From positions 2,490,001 through 2,554,000 of the forward strand of contig NZ_JAWLJU010000002.1 of assembly GCF_037120705.1 (NCBI RefSeq): DNA of 64,000 nucleotides, in the 5' to 3' direction. The translations under genes and the position numbers were made by a program. The notes under the pieces were generated by a model that did no database searches, was not told the origin of the DNA, and saw nothing but the letters and a program-made list of their open reading frames with translations. Positions 11,614-22,266 of the stretch are shown here, piece after piece. How positions within the stretch are numbered: position 1 is the first letter of the stretch; every line of letters starts with the position of its first letter. This DNA is from Pseudoalteromonas sp. UG3-2 (GTDB lineage Bacteria; Pseudomonadota; Gammaproteobacteria; Enterobacterales; Alteromonadaceae).

Positions 11614-12243
11614 ATGTCCATGGCAGGCGTGCGTGCCCAGCAAAAACAAAAGACTCGTCAAGCGCTTATAGAAGCTGCTTTTAACCAGTTAAGTGCTGAA
11701 CATAGTTTTTCTAATTTAAGCTTACGTGAGGTAGCGCGAGAGGCAGGAATAGCACCAACCTCATTTTATCGTCACTTTAAAGACATGAATGAACTGGGGC
11801 TAACCATGGTAGATGAAGCGGGCCTAACGCTCAGGCAGCTAATGCGCCAAGCGCGTCGCAGAATCGCCAAAGGAGGCAGTGTCATCAATACTTCGGTGCA
11901 CACCTTTATGGAGTTTATTGAGCAGTCAAGTAACCAATTTCGATTGTTATTACGTGAGCGTTCAGGGACATCGCCAGCGTTTCGCGCAGCCGTTGCTAGA
12001 GAAATAAAGCACTTTATTTTGGAGCTAGCTCATTACCTAGAAACCGAAACCGGTGTTGAGGCCAACCACGCTCATATGCAAGCCGAAGCCATGGTGACCT
12101 TAGTGTTTAGCTCTGGCGCCGAAGCACTGGACCAAGACTCATTACAACGCGCTGAGCTCACTGAGCGACTTAAGTGGCAATTACGTTACATTGCCAAAGG
12201 TGCTGCAGGTTATGCTAAGCACCCAGAACCGCCGAAAAAATAG
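11614..12243 (+). CDS. fabR: TetR-family repressor of unsaturated fatty acid synthesis (FabR)
   Basis: A 209-residue TetR-type regulator. The DNA-binding helix-turn-helix spans about residues 20-60 ([20 protein letters not shown]), with a C-terminal acyl-CoA/ACP-sensing domain. In E. coli FabR represses fabA and fabB according to the unsaturated-to-saturated acyl ratio. Here it is paired with a desaturase and the operator at 11518. The start at 11614 has GGGG upstream; an ATG 2 codons later (Met3) is also possible. The stop codon lies inside the 5' arm of the terminator that follows. Confidence 0.93.
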   Translation: MSMAGVRAQQKQKTRQALIEAAFNQLSAEHSFSNLSLREVAREAGIAPTSFYRHFKDMNELGLTMVDEAGLTLRQLMRQARRRIAKGGSVINTSVHTFMEFIEQSSNQFRLLLRERSGTSPAFRAAVAREIKHFILELAHYLETETGVEANHAHMQAEAMVTLVFSSGAEALDQDSLQRAELTERLKWQLRYIAKGAAGYAKHPEPPKK

Positions 12244-12263
12244 CGCAAGCGGCTATTTTTTTT
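12235..12263 (+). terminator. fabR terminator
   Basis: AAAAAATAGC pairs with GCTATTTTTT around a 7-nt loop and is followed by a T-run. The 5' arm covers the last fabR codons and the stop. The A-rich 5' side could make it work in both directions. Confidence 0.75.
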
Positions 12264-12476
12264 GCTGTAATTACAATCTACATTTGATTGGTGAACACCA
12301 TATCTTATCTGCATTTTATTAAATGAAAGTAATTTTTTGCCTGTAAATAGAAGCTACTTGGTTAATCTCTCCTTTAAAATCCCATTTTTAGTCGGTTTTT
12401 GGGATAAATTATGCTTGTTTTTGTCTTTTAAAGCATGTTAAAACATAACCAATTCATCAACAGGAAGCGTTAGCTC

Positions 12477-12545
12477 ATGATCATGACAGCAATTATTTCA
12501 CTCCTACTGAACCTCCTACTGGTAAACCATAGGGGTGGAGTGTAA
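12477..12545 (+). CDS. leuL: leu operon leader peptide
   Basis: A 22-codon reading frame starting MIMTAIISLLLNLLLV. It has two tandem runs of three leucine codons, each reading CTCCTACTG, separated by one Asn codon. AGGAAG sits 9 nt before the ATG. It lies about 30 nt before a rho-independent attenuator and 75 nt before leuA. Ribosome stalling at the leucine codons when charged tRNA-Leu is scarce would favour read-through. It was found by eye and is typical of leu leader peptides in position and composition, though its sequence differs from E. coli LeuL. Confidence 0.88.
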   Translation: MIMTAIISLLLNLLLVNHRGGV

Positions 12546-12600
12546 TTGCGCGCAGTGAGCGACATTACTAAATACACCCCGCACTTGCGGGGTTTTTTTT
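12532..12600 (+). promoter_or_regulatory. leu attenuator (antiterminator/terminator pair)
   Basis: The terminator is CCCCGC ACTT GCGGGG at 12577-12592 followed by eight T. A competing pairing is possible: GGGGTG at 12532-12537, within the last leader codons, is complementary to CACCCC at 12575-12580. That segment shares four C with the terminator's 5' arm, as expected for an antiterminator. A ribosome stalled on the Leu codons upstream would leave 12532-12537 free. Confidence 0.85.
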
Positions 12601-12619
12601 GGCTGAGGAACGGGTAGCT

Positions 12620-15246
<2,627 letters not shown>

Positions 15247-15267
15247 TTTAACAAGGGGCGATAGCAA

Positions 15268-16671
15268 GTGGCACAAACATTATACGACAAAATTTGGCAG
15301 TCCCATGTGGTGACTAAACTCAATGAACAAACGGATCTGTTATACATTGACCGTCATCTGGTTCACGAAGTGACCTCACCTCAGGCTTTTGCAGGGTTAA
15401 AAGAGAAAAATCGGACAGTACGTTGTCCTGAAAAAACCTTTGCTACCATGGATCATAATGTCTCGACTAAAAGCCGCTCTATAGATGCGGCTAGTGAAGT
15501 GAGCAAAAACCAACTGCAAGCCTTAGCGAAAAACTGCGCCGAATTTGGCATTGTACTTTATGACCTAAACTCGATTAATCAGGGGATTGTTCATGTCATG
15601 GGTCCTGAGCAAGGGATCACCCTGCCAGGCACAACCATCGTCTGTGGTGATAGCCATACTTCCACCCACGGTGCCTTTGGAGCATTAGCACATGGCATTG
15701 GCACGTCGGAAGTAGAGCACGTGCTGGCAACCCAGACTTTACAGCAGAAAAAAGCCAAATCGCTGAAAATTCAGGTCAATGGCGAGCTGCGTCCGACGGT
15801 GACGGCAAAAGACCTTATTTTGGCTGTGATTGCCAAGTTAGGCACCGCTGGTGGTACCGGCTTTGTGGCGGAATTTTGTGGCAGCGCCATCTCGGCTCTG
15901 TCGATGGAAGCACGCATGACCTTATGCAATATGAGCATTGAAATGGGAGCCAAAGCGGGACTTATTGCACCAGATGAAAAAACCTTTGCTTACCTAAAAG
16001 GGCGACCGTTTGCCCCACAAGGAGCGGAGTTTGATGCGGCCGTGGCGTATTGGCAGACCTTACATAGTGACCCAGACGCTGAGTTTGATCGGGTGGTAGA
16101 GATTGACGCGGCTGAGATACAACCGCAAGTGACCTGGGGCACTAGCCCAGAGCAAGTGATTGGTATCAATGATGTGATCCCAAACCCCGATGATGAGCCG
16201 AACTTAATTAAAGCGGATGCCATTCGCAGCGCCTTAAAATACATGGGACTAACAGCTGGACAAAGGCTCAGTGATGCCAAGGTGGATACCGTATTTATTG
16301 GTTCTTGCACCAATAGCCGTATTGAAGACTTACGAGCCGCAGCAGAGGTTGTGGCGGGTAAACGGGTTGCGCCAGGTGTTGAAGCGTTAATTGTGCCTGG
16401 TTCGGGCCTGGTGAAACAACAAGCAGAGCAAGAAGGGCTGGCTGAGATTTTTATTGCCGCAGGCTTTGAATGGCGTCAGCCGGGCTGTTCCATGTGTTTG
16501 GCCATGAATGATGACCGTCTTGGGCCTGAAAAGCGCTGTGCGTCAACATCAAATCGTAATTTTGAGGGGCGTCAAGGCCGTGCCGGTCGTACCCATCTTG
16601 TTAGCCCTGCAATGGCTGCTGCAGCCGCTATTGCCGGTCACTTTACCGATATTCAAGGAGTCGCGTCATGA
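15268..16671 (+). CDS. leuC: 3-isopropylmalate dehydratase, large subunit
   Basis: A 467-residue [4Fe-4S] subunit of isopropylmalate isomerase, which works with LeuD to convert 2- to 3-isopropylmalate. Cluster cysteines are seen in IGSCTNSR and in the pair within [22 protein letters not shown] is the aconitase-family substrate motif. The start is GTG at 15268 with a purine-rich AAGGGG upstream, and [10 protein letters not shown] aligns with known LeuC starts. It is 21 nt from leuB and overlaps leuD by 4 nt. Confidence 0.98.
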   Translation: MAQTLYDKIWQSHVVTKLNEQTDLLYIDRHLVHEVTSPQAFAGLKEKNRTVRCPEKTFATMDHNVSTKSRSIDAASEVSKNQLQALAKNCAEFGIVLYDLNSINQGIVHVMGPEQGITLPGTTIVCGDSHTSTHGAFGALAHGIGTSEVEHVLATQTLQQKKAKSLKIQVNGELRPTVTAKDLILAVIAKLGTAGGTGFVAEFCGSAISALSMEARMTLCNMSIEMGAKAGLIAPDEKTFAYLKGRPFAPQGAEFDAAVAYWQTLHSDPDAEFDRVVEIDAAEIQPQVTWGTSPEQVIGINDVIPNPDDEPNLIKADAIRSALKYMGLTAGQRLSDAKVDTVFIGSCTNSRIEDLRAAAEVVAGKRVAPGVEALIVPGSGLVKQQAEQEGLAEIFIAAGFEWRQPGCSMCLAMNDDRLGPEKRCASTSNRNFEGRQGRAGRTHLVSPAMAAAAAIAGHFTDIQGVAS

Positions 16672-17267
16672 CGGTTTTTCATCAAGGTTTGGTGGCACCA
16701 TTAGATAAAAACAATGTCGATACCGACCAAATCATTCCCAAGCAGTTTTTAACCTCAACCAGTCGAGATGGCTTTGATAAGGCGTTGTTTTACGACTGGC
16801 GTTACACTGAGGAAGGTCAACCGGATCCCAGTTTCGTGCTTAATTACCCACAATACCAAGGTGCCTCTATTTTATTAACGCGAGATAACTTTGGCTGTGG
16901 CTCCTCGCGAGAGCATGCTCCTTGGGCGCTACAGCAATATGGCTTTGAAGTCATTATTGCACAAAGCTTTGCCGATATTTTCTTTAATAACTGTGGTAAT
17001 AACCAAATGCTCTGCATTGCCTTGCCAGCAGAGACACTCGATACCTTGTTCACCTTGGCGGAGCAGCCCAGTGGCGTAAACCTAACCATAGATCTCGAGC
17101 AGCAACAGATTGTCGCACCGGGGCTCGAGGCGATTGCCTTTGATGTCCGCGAGGATATTAAAGCTAGGCTTTTAAGTGGCTTAGACTTTATTGGCGAAAC
17201 GGAGTTATTGGCGGCAAAAATCGATGCCTTTGAAACCCAGCTTGCGGCACAAAGACCATGGCAATAA
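16668..17267 (+). CDS. leuD: 3-isopropylmalate dehydratase, small subunit
   Basis: A 199-residue swivelling subunit that completes the LeuC active site. Typical motifs are [17 protein letters not shown] near the N-terminus and [16 protein letters not shown]. Its length is normal. ATGA overlap with leuC couples translation. It is the last gene of the leucine operon, with a terminator 29 nt after the stop. Confidence 0.98.
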   Translation: MTVFHQGLVAPLDKNNVDTDQIIPKQFLTSTSRDGFDKALFYDWRYTEEGQPDPSFVLNYPQYQGASILLTRDNFGCGSSREHAPWALQQYGFEVIIAQSFADIFFNNCGNNQMLCIALPAETLDTLFTLAEQPSGVNLTIDLEQQQIVAPGLEAIAFDVREDIKARLLSGLDFIGETELLAAKIDAFETQLAAQRPWQ

Positions 17268-17295
17268 CGCCTAATTAACGCATATCTTTGCTATC

Positions 17296-17331
17296 AAGCC
17301 AGAAGCCCAGTAAGCTCTGGCTTTATTTTTT
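17296..17331 (+). terminator. leuABCD terminator
   Basis: AAGCCAGA (17296-17303) pairs with TCTGGCTT (17316-17323), and a T-rich tail follows. It ends the leucine operon before the next start at 17344. Confidence 0.82.
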
Positions 17332-17343
17332 AAGGTAAACACG

Positions 17344-17934
17344 ATGCATAAAACCACAGTAGTCGCCTTGGCAGTGCTTAGCGGCAGTGCGCTGGCACGT
17401 CCAGCTCCTTTGGTGTCGATCCCAACTCATGATGCCTTTTTTGATAGCATTAAAGCCCACTGTGGCAAAGCCTATGAAGGCAAGGTCAGCGTTGATAATC
17501 AAGGACCTAGCAGTTTTAGTGAAGCACGTCTAGTAATGCACGTACGTAAGTGCAGTGCCACTGAACTGCAGGTACCGTTTCATGTTGGCAAAGATGCCTC
17601 GCGCACTTGGATCATTAGTAAAACGGGCAGTGGCTTAAGTTTAAAACACGATCATCGCCACCAGGATGGCAGTGATGATGCCTCTACCATGTACGGTGGT
17701 CACACGGTTGATGCCGGGTGGAATACGGTACAGTCGTTTCCTGCAGATGAGTATTCTAAGCAGTTGTTTGTGCAGCAGGGCATTCCACAGTCGGTGGGCA
17801 ATACTTGGCAGATGTTTATTTACCCAGAACAGTTTAGCTATCGCTTAATTCGTGAAGGGCGAGAGTTTCGAGTCGACTTTGACTTAACCAAGCCAGTCAC
17901 TCCCCCTGCGGCACCTTGGGGCTACTCTGATTAA
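17344..17934 (+). CDS. Exported protein of unknown function
   Basis: A 196-residue protein with a clear signal peptide (MHKTTVVALAVLSGSALARP, cleavage near residue 18). The mature part has two Cys (in KAHCGKAY and VRKCSA) that could form a disulfide. It also has a His-rich patch, LKHDHRHQDGSDD, followed by STMYGGHT, which looks conserved and might bind metal. No family is recognised by eye. It starts 13 nt after the leu terminator with TAAGG upstream, so it probably has its own promoter or depends on read-through. Confidence 0.72.
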   Translation: MHKTTVVALAVLSGSALARPAPLVSIPTHDAFFDSIKAHCGKAYEGKVSVDNQGPSSFSEARLVMHVRKCSATELQVPFHVGKDASRTWIISKTGSGLSLKHDHRHQDGSDDASTMYGGHTVDAGWNTVQSFPADEYSKQLFVQQGIPQSVGNTWQMFIYPEQFSYRLIREGREFRVDFDLTKPVTPPAAPWGYSD

Positions 17935-17946
17935 TGCAGATTAGTA

Positions 17947-18321
17947 TTAGTCAGTGACGCAGCGAACCTCGACGGTGAGATCGTGTTGATATGGTCTCGG
18001 CGTCAGTGGTAGCCGTTCATATTTTTGTACACCCTTTAACAGCGTGAGCTGGGACTGACGACCTGAGCACAAGCGTTTGGCATGGCGGAGTAAAAACACA
18101 CTTTGGCGGTTAAAGTGGGCGTAACTATCCGGTTTGATGGCCAGTCGGTAATGATCTTGGCTATACTGAATTTGCTCATAATGCACTTTGTGATCAAAGT
18201 CGTATAAACGCTCAGCTTTACCACTGGTAACAGGCGTTTGTTGGCAGGCGGTGAGCAAAAGCGCAGCTAGGGCGACAGGACTGCGCTTTATTTGCCACCG
18301 TCTCAATGTTAACTTTGCCAT
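17947..18321 (-). CDS. Putative lipoprotein of unknown function
   Basis: A 124-residue protein with an N-terminal hydrophobic segment ending in the lipobox LLTAC (Cys at about residue 26), so a lipid-anchored envelope protein is likely. The rest is basic and beta-prone with two further Cys. No family was recognised. It converges with the exported protein at 17344, leaving 12 nt between the stops, and is divergent from the TerB-like gene. Confidence 0.65.
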   Translation of the reverse strand: MAKLTLRRWQIKRSPVALAALLLTACQQTPVTSGKAERLYDFDHKVHYEQIQYSQDHYRLAIKPDSYAHFNRQSVFLLRHAKRLCSGRQSQLTLLKGVQKYERLPLTPRPYQHDLTVEVRCVTD

Positions 18322-18375
18322 AATTGTCCTTTTAATCTGCTAGATTTTCAGTATATCACACAGGAGATTGGTCAC

Positions 18376-18828
18376 TTGCTTAGTCATATTAAAAAGTTAT
18401 TTCAAGCTGCCCAACAGCAGCCACACGCTGCAGACTCGCTTGATTTCAATACGGCGTTAGCGGCACTGTTAGTTGAAGTGATGCGCGCCGATGGCGAACT
18501 CCATGACGCTGAATTCGATAAAATAGCCGAGCTATTGCAGGTGCGCTGTGAGTTGCCGAAAGAGCAAGTAACGGCGCTGGTCGAGCGAGCACAGCAGCTT
18601 GTAGAAGAAGCCGTTGATATGTTTTCTTTTGCCAAGCAAATCAATAACTACACCAGCGATATAGAGCGCATCGAAATCATCGAGTTATTGTGGCATGTGG
18701 CTTTTGCCGACGGTCAGTTGGATAGTCACGAAGAACATATAATACGCAAGATCGCCGGGTTATTTTACGTCGCTCATGCCGATTTTATTAGTGCCAAACT
18801 CGCGGCTGAAAACGCTAAGAATGGCTAA
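18376..18828 (+). CDS. TerB-like tellurite-resistance-domain protein
   Basis: A 150-residue all-helical acidic protein. ALLVEVMRADGELHDAEFDKIAELL and LLWHVAFADGQLDSHEEHIIRKIAGL are the two DG-containing helical repeats of the TerB fold, thought to bind metal. The start is TTG at 18376, chosen because AGGAG lies at 18362-18366, 9 nt upstream, and no ATG fits. Stand-alone TerB proteins are common and their role is not established; resistance to tellurite should not be assumed. It overlaps the convergent sigma factor gene by 4 nt. Confidence 0.85.
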   Translation: MLSHIKKLFQAAQQQPHAADSLDFNTALAALLVEVMRADGELHDAEFDKIAELLQVRCELPKEQVTALVERAQQLVEEAVDMFSFAKQINNYTSDIERIEIIELLWHVAFADGQLDSHEEHIIRKIAGLFYVAHADFISAKLAAENAKNG

Positions 18829-19358
18829 TGTGGCAACACTGCTTGGCACGTTAGCACCACTTCTTGCAAGATAAAATTCACTAGCGTCGGTGATATTGCG
18901 CAGATCTTAGCTATCTCCTTTTGCTTGTAATTACCACGAGTGTATAAACTTAACACCGTTAAGTGACGGCTTGAAAGCTGCTGTACGGCTTGCAGCATCT
19001 GGGTTTCTAAGTTGTTCTCAATAATCTTATCTTCTATGTTGAGCCGCTGTTCATTACAGTACTGAGGCTCGGCTTCATCGATATCAATACTCTTCTCCCT
19101 AGCACGTTTACGCAGTGTATCAATCGCGATATTCCTTGCCGTCTGATAGCAGTAGGCGGTTTGGTTTTGCACGCTTTGATATTGCGAAAGCTCCATGCTG
19201 GCAAGGCGAATAAAGGTTTCTTGTAATACGTCTTCGGCGAGCGCATGACAATGGAGCATACCTGTTAAATAGGCTACTAACTTCTCCCTTTGTGACTCAA
19301 TGATTTGAGCCCAGCTATGAGCCGTCACAACGAGGTTAGAACTAAGCGCGGCACCCAT
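18825..19358 (-). CDS. FecI-like ECF sigma factor, orphan
   Basis: A 177-residue sigma-70 family factor. Region 2 is HALAEDVLQETFIRLAS with the following AYCYQTARNIAIDTLRKR. Region 4 is LSSRHLTVLSLYTRGNYKQKEIAKICAISPTLV. Members of this iron-starvation group direct transcription of siderophore uptake or synthesis genes. Normally a fecR anti-sigma gene follows, but none is present here. AGAGGAA precedes the ATG at 19358. A Fur box lies 19 nt upstream of the start, and the siderophore operon begins on the other side of the same 354-nt interval. Control of that operon or of the TonB receptor is a reasonable inference. Confidence 0.85.
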   Translation of the reverse strand: MGAALSSNLVVTAHSWAQIIESQREKLVAYLTGMLHCHALAEDVLQETFIRLASMELSQYQSVQNQTAYCYQTARNIAIDTLRKRAREKSIDIDEAEPQYCNEQRLNIEDKIIENNLETQMLQAVQQLSSRHLTVLSLYTRGNYKQKEIAKICAISPTLVNFILQEVVLTCQAVLPH

Positions 19359-19712
19359 TTTATTCCTCTTTTATTAATAATGAAAACGATTATCAATTAG
19401 ATCCTATGGCTTTGCAGGTCCAGCTGTCAACATGGAAAGGGATTTTTTGTTTACTAAATTGTAACTTTTGCTCCTGGTAGAGGGGTAGGTTTTTGGATTT
19501 AAAAGAAATAAAAATTATTTTTATTTTTCTTAAATTATTTTCCCAGTAGGACGTCATAACTACATTGAAGTTTACTGTTTATGTCTAATAAGTGCATGAA
19601 TTTATTTTTATTTATTGCTGCTTTTTAGTGCTGTTCTTATGTCGTTTTTTAACTGAGTTAAACGCTGACTCATGCTTTATAATGAAATACGCAACATCTA
19701 AGGTTTAAAATA
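19359..19712. other. Divergent regulatory interval between sigma factor and siderophore operon
   Basis: 354 nt, markedly AT-rich, especially 19495-19690. It holds the Fur box at 19377-19400 near the sigma gene and must hold the promoter of the siderophore operon. A sigma-70 or ECF promoter could not be pinned down with confidence. No open reading frame was found. Confidence 0.7.
19377..19400. promoter_or_regulatory. Fur box before the sigma factor gene
   Basis: GAAAACGATTATCAATTAG at 19382-19400 matches about 13 of 19 positions of the Fur consensus GATAATGATTATCATTATC, with an intact GATTATCA core. It is preceded by AATAAT. It lies 19 nt from the start codon of the ECF sigma gene, a position suited to repression by Fe-Fur. 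Confidence 0.78.
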
Positions 19713-21365
19713 ATGTTAAATAGTTGTTTATCTTGGCCCGAGGGCGATGCAGAACAATATCGGCGTTTGGGATATTGGCGAGATCAGGAGCTGATACAAA
19801 TTTTAGAGCGCCAAGTGCAATCCAACCCCCATGGCATTGCGGTGATCGATGGCGAGCTCAGTAAAAGTTATCTCGAACTCGAAAAAGCAGCGACGCGACT
19901 GGCCTGCTATTTAGCGAACCAAGGAATAGCTGCTGGGGACAGTGCCATCGTTCAGCTACCCAACTGTTATGAATTTTATGTTGTTTTCTTTGCCTTACAA
20001 AAACTGGCGGTGGTTCCAGTGTATGCGTTAATGAATCATCAGCAGCTGGAGCTAAAGCAATACACCCAGCTATTACAGCCCGCGCTTATTCTCGCTGATG
20101 CGGCACAGCCATTATTTAAAAATGCACAGTTTTATACTGAGCTACAACAGCACTCGACTCAGCTGCAGCACGTCTATTTACGGGGTCAGCAGAGTTGGAC
20201 GGAAGACTTTACCAGTAAGCTTCATGCCTCTGCCTGCTTTAATCACTTTGAGTCGCTATCGCTTAGGAAACACAATGCTGAGAATACCGCATTTTTTCAG
20301 TTGTCGGGCGGCAGTACTGGCACTCCTAAGCTGATCCCGCGAAGTCATAATGATTACTACTATAGCATTCGCCAGAGCGTTGCCGTGTGCCAATGGAATA
20401 GCCAAACTCGGTATTTATGCGCCTTGCCTGCGGCGCATAACTTTCCACTGAGCTCACCAGGGGCACTGGGCGTGTTTTATGCCGGTGGCACTCTGGTTTG
20501 TGCACCAGACCCTTCCCCAAGCAGCTGCTTTCCCTTGATCCAGCGTCACCGCGTGACTTGGACGGCATTGGTACCACCGGCGGTAAACCTATGGCTCGAT
20601 GCCAAAGCCAGCAGTCACGATGATTTAAGCACATTACAAGTGGTGCAAGTGGGCGGCGCTAAGCTCAGTGCAACGCTGGCGGCAAAGCTTGAAGCTGAGT
20701 TTGGGGTATTGCTGCAGCAAGTGTTTGGCATGGCAGAGGGACTGGTGAATTACACTCGTTTAGACGATGACTCATGGCATCGGCACCATACTCAAGGCTT
20801 ACCCATGAGCGACGCCGATCAAGTGCGCATTGTGGATAACAATAATCAAGAAGTTGAGCCGGGCCAGGCTGGGCTGCTCACCACCAAAGGGCCCTATACC
20901 TTCCGGGGGTATTTTAACGCTGCCGCCCATAATTTAGCCGCTTTTACTGCGTCTGGCTTTTATTGTAGCGGCGATGTCGTTAAGCAAACCCCCAGTGGCC
21001 ACCTTATCGTGGTGGGCCGCGATAAAGATCAGATTAATAAAGGCGGTGAAAAGGTCGCCGCAGAAGAGGTCGAAAACCTCTTGCTCGCCCACCCCAGTGT
21101 CTATGACTGTGCCTTAGTCGCCATGCCCGATGCCTTATTGGGGGAGCGCATATGCGCTTTTGTGGTGCTTTATCAAGACCGTCCCGAAGTGGCAACGCGA
21201 GGTCATTTATTGCGTTTTTTGCGTGACCGCGGCCTGGCCTTGTACAAGCTCCCTGACCGCATCGAGTTTGTGACCGAGCTGCCAACCACCAAAGTTGGCA
21301 AAGTAGATAAGCGAGCACTGCGCGAGCGCATTAAGCACACTCTTACTCCAGTTGAATCAGTTTAA
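19713..21365 (+). CDS. mxcE: 2,3-dihydroxybenzoate-AMP ligase (MxcE/EntE/DhbE type)
   Basis: A 550-residue stand-alone adenylation enzyme that activates 2,3-dihydroxybenzoate and loads it onto the aryl carrier domain of the next protein. The P-loop is QLSGGSTGTPKLIPRSHNDY. Other motifs are VFGMAEGLVNYTR, YCSGDVV and VGRDKDQINKGGEKVAAEEVE. The C-terminal catalytic Lys is in LPTTKVGKVDKRAL. Its length matches DhbE/EntE. It is the first gene of the operon, 13 nt from the next start. Confidence 0.95.
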   Translation: MLNSCLSWPEGDAEQYRRLGYWRDQELIQILERQVQSNPHGIAVIDGELSKSYLELEKAATRLACYLANQGIAAGDSAIVQLPNCYEFYVVFFALQKLAVVPVYALMNHQQLELKQYTQLLQPALILADAAQPLFKNAQFYTELQQHSTQLQHVYLRGQQSWTEDFTSKLHASACFNHFESLSLRKHNAENTAFFQLSGGSTGTPKLIPRSHNDYYYSIRQSVAVCQWNSQTRYLCALPAAHNFPLSSPGALGVFYAGGTLVCAPDPSPSSCFPLIQRHRVTWTALVPPAVNLWLDAKASSHDDLSTLQVVQVGGAKLSATLAAKLEAEFGVLLQQVFGMAEGLVNYTRLDDDSWHRHHTQGLPMSDADQVRIVDNNNQEVEPGQAGLLTTKGPYTFRGYFNAAAHNLAAFTASGFYCSGDVVKQTPSGHLIVVGRDKDQINKGGEKVAAEEVENLLLAHPSVYDCALVAMPDALLGERICAFVVLYQDRPEVATRGHLLRFLRDRGLALYKLPDRIEFVTELPTTKVGKVDKRALRERIKHTLTPVESV

Positions 21366-21378
21366 TAGGAAAAATACT

Positions 21379-22266
21379 ATGGCAATCCCTCGGATCAGCA
21401 GTTACTCACTGCCCACAGATCGCCCAGAAAATCGTACCCAATGGGCTCTTGAGCCCAATAAGGCGGTATTGCTGGTGCATGACATGCAGTCGTACTTTGT
21501 CAACTTTTATGACTCCAAAGCGGCGCCCATGGCAGCCTTGGTGGAACATATTAAAGTACTGATCAAGATCGCTAAAGCCGCTGGGATCCCGGTTGTCTAT
21601 ACCGCCCAGCCAGCCGATCAGCCAGCACATTTGCGAGCCTTATTAACCGACTTTTGGGGCACCGGCTTGGGTCAAGCAGATACCCCTATTATTGCTGACA
21701 TAGCCCCTGAGGCCGGTGATAAAGTCTACACCAAGTGGCGTTACAGTGCCTTCAAACGCAGTACGTTGCTACAAGACATGCAAGCACAAGGGCGAGATCA
21801 ACTTATTATTTGTGGTATCTACGCCCACATTGGGGTGTTAGCCACCGCCCTTGATGCCTTTATGTCTGACATTAAGCCTTTTGTGGTTGCGGATGCTGTG
21901 GCGGATTTTAGTGCCAAAGAGCAACAGCAAGCGCTAGAGTATGTGGCCACTCGTTGCGGTCAGGTACAGCTACTACAAGAAGTTACTGAGGCCTGTGCTA
22001 CGACTACGACCAAGAGCACCTCAATCACGCTAGCCCAGATGCAGCAAGCGGTGGCAGACACACTGAATATTAATACTACAGAAGTGGACCCTGAAGAAAA
22101 CTTGCTCTATCTCGGTTTAGATTCTATCCGGGTAATGGCCTTAGTCGAACAGTGGCGCGGGCAAGGAGTGGCGGTGACCTTGGCAGACCTAGCCGCAGGG
22201 GAGAACTTGACCCAGTGGCATGACATTATTGCCGCTAAAAGCAACCAAGTAGAACAGGCGCTATGA
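21379..22266 (+). CDS. mxcF: Isochorismatase with aryl carrier domain (MxcF/EntB type)
   Basis: A 295-residue two-domain protein. Residues 1-205 hydrolyse isochorismate to 2,3-dihydro-2,3-dihydroxybenzoate (catalytic Asp in LLVHDMQSYF, Lys in VYTKWRYSAF, and the GIYAHIG loop). Residues 215-290 are an aryl carrier protein with the phosphopantetheine Ser249 in LLYLGLDSIRVMAL. The ATG at 21379 is used, with AGGA 8 nt upstream; an in-frame TTG at 21352 overlaps mxcE and lacks support. It overlaps the NRPS gene by 4 nt. No phosphopantetheinyl transferase is encoded in the window, so priming relies on one elsewhere. Confidence 0.95.
   Translation: MAIPRISSYSLPTDRPENRTQWALEPNKAVLLVHDMQSYFVNFYDSKAAPMAALVEHIKVLIKIAKAAGIPVVYTAQPADQPAHLRALLTDFWGTGLGQADTPIIADIAPEAGDKVYTKWRYSAFKRSTLLQDMQAQGRDQLIICGIYAHIGVLATALDAFMSDIKPFVVADAVADFSAKEQQQALEYVATRCGQVQLLQEVTEACATTTTKSTSITLAQMQQAVADTLNINTTEVDPEENLLYLGLDSIRVMALVEQWRGQGVAVTLADLAAGENLTQWHDIIAAKSNQVEQAL

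Noticed and set aside
12599..12619. TTG start for leuA giving a longer N-terminus
   Set aside because: It lies in the T-run of the attenuator and has no ribosome site; the ATG at 12620 has GAGGAA at the right distance.
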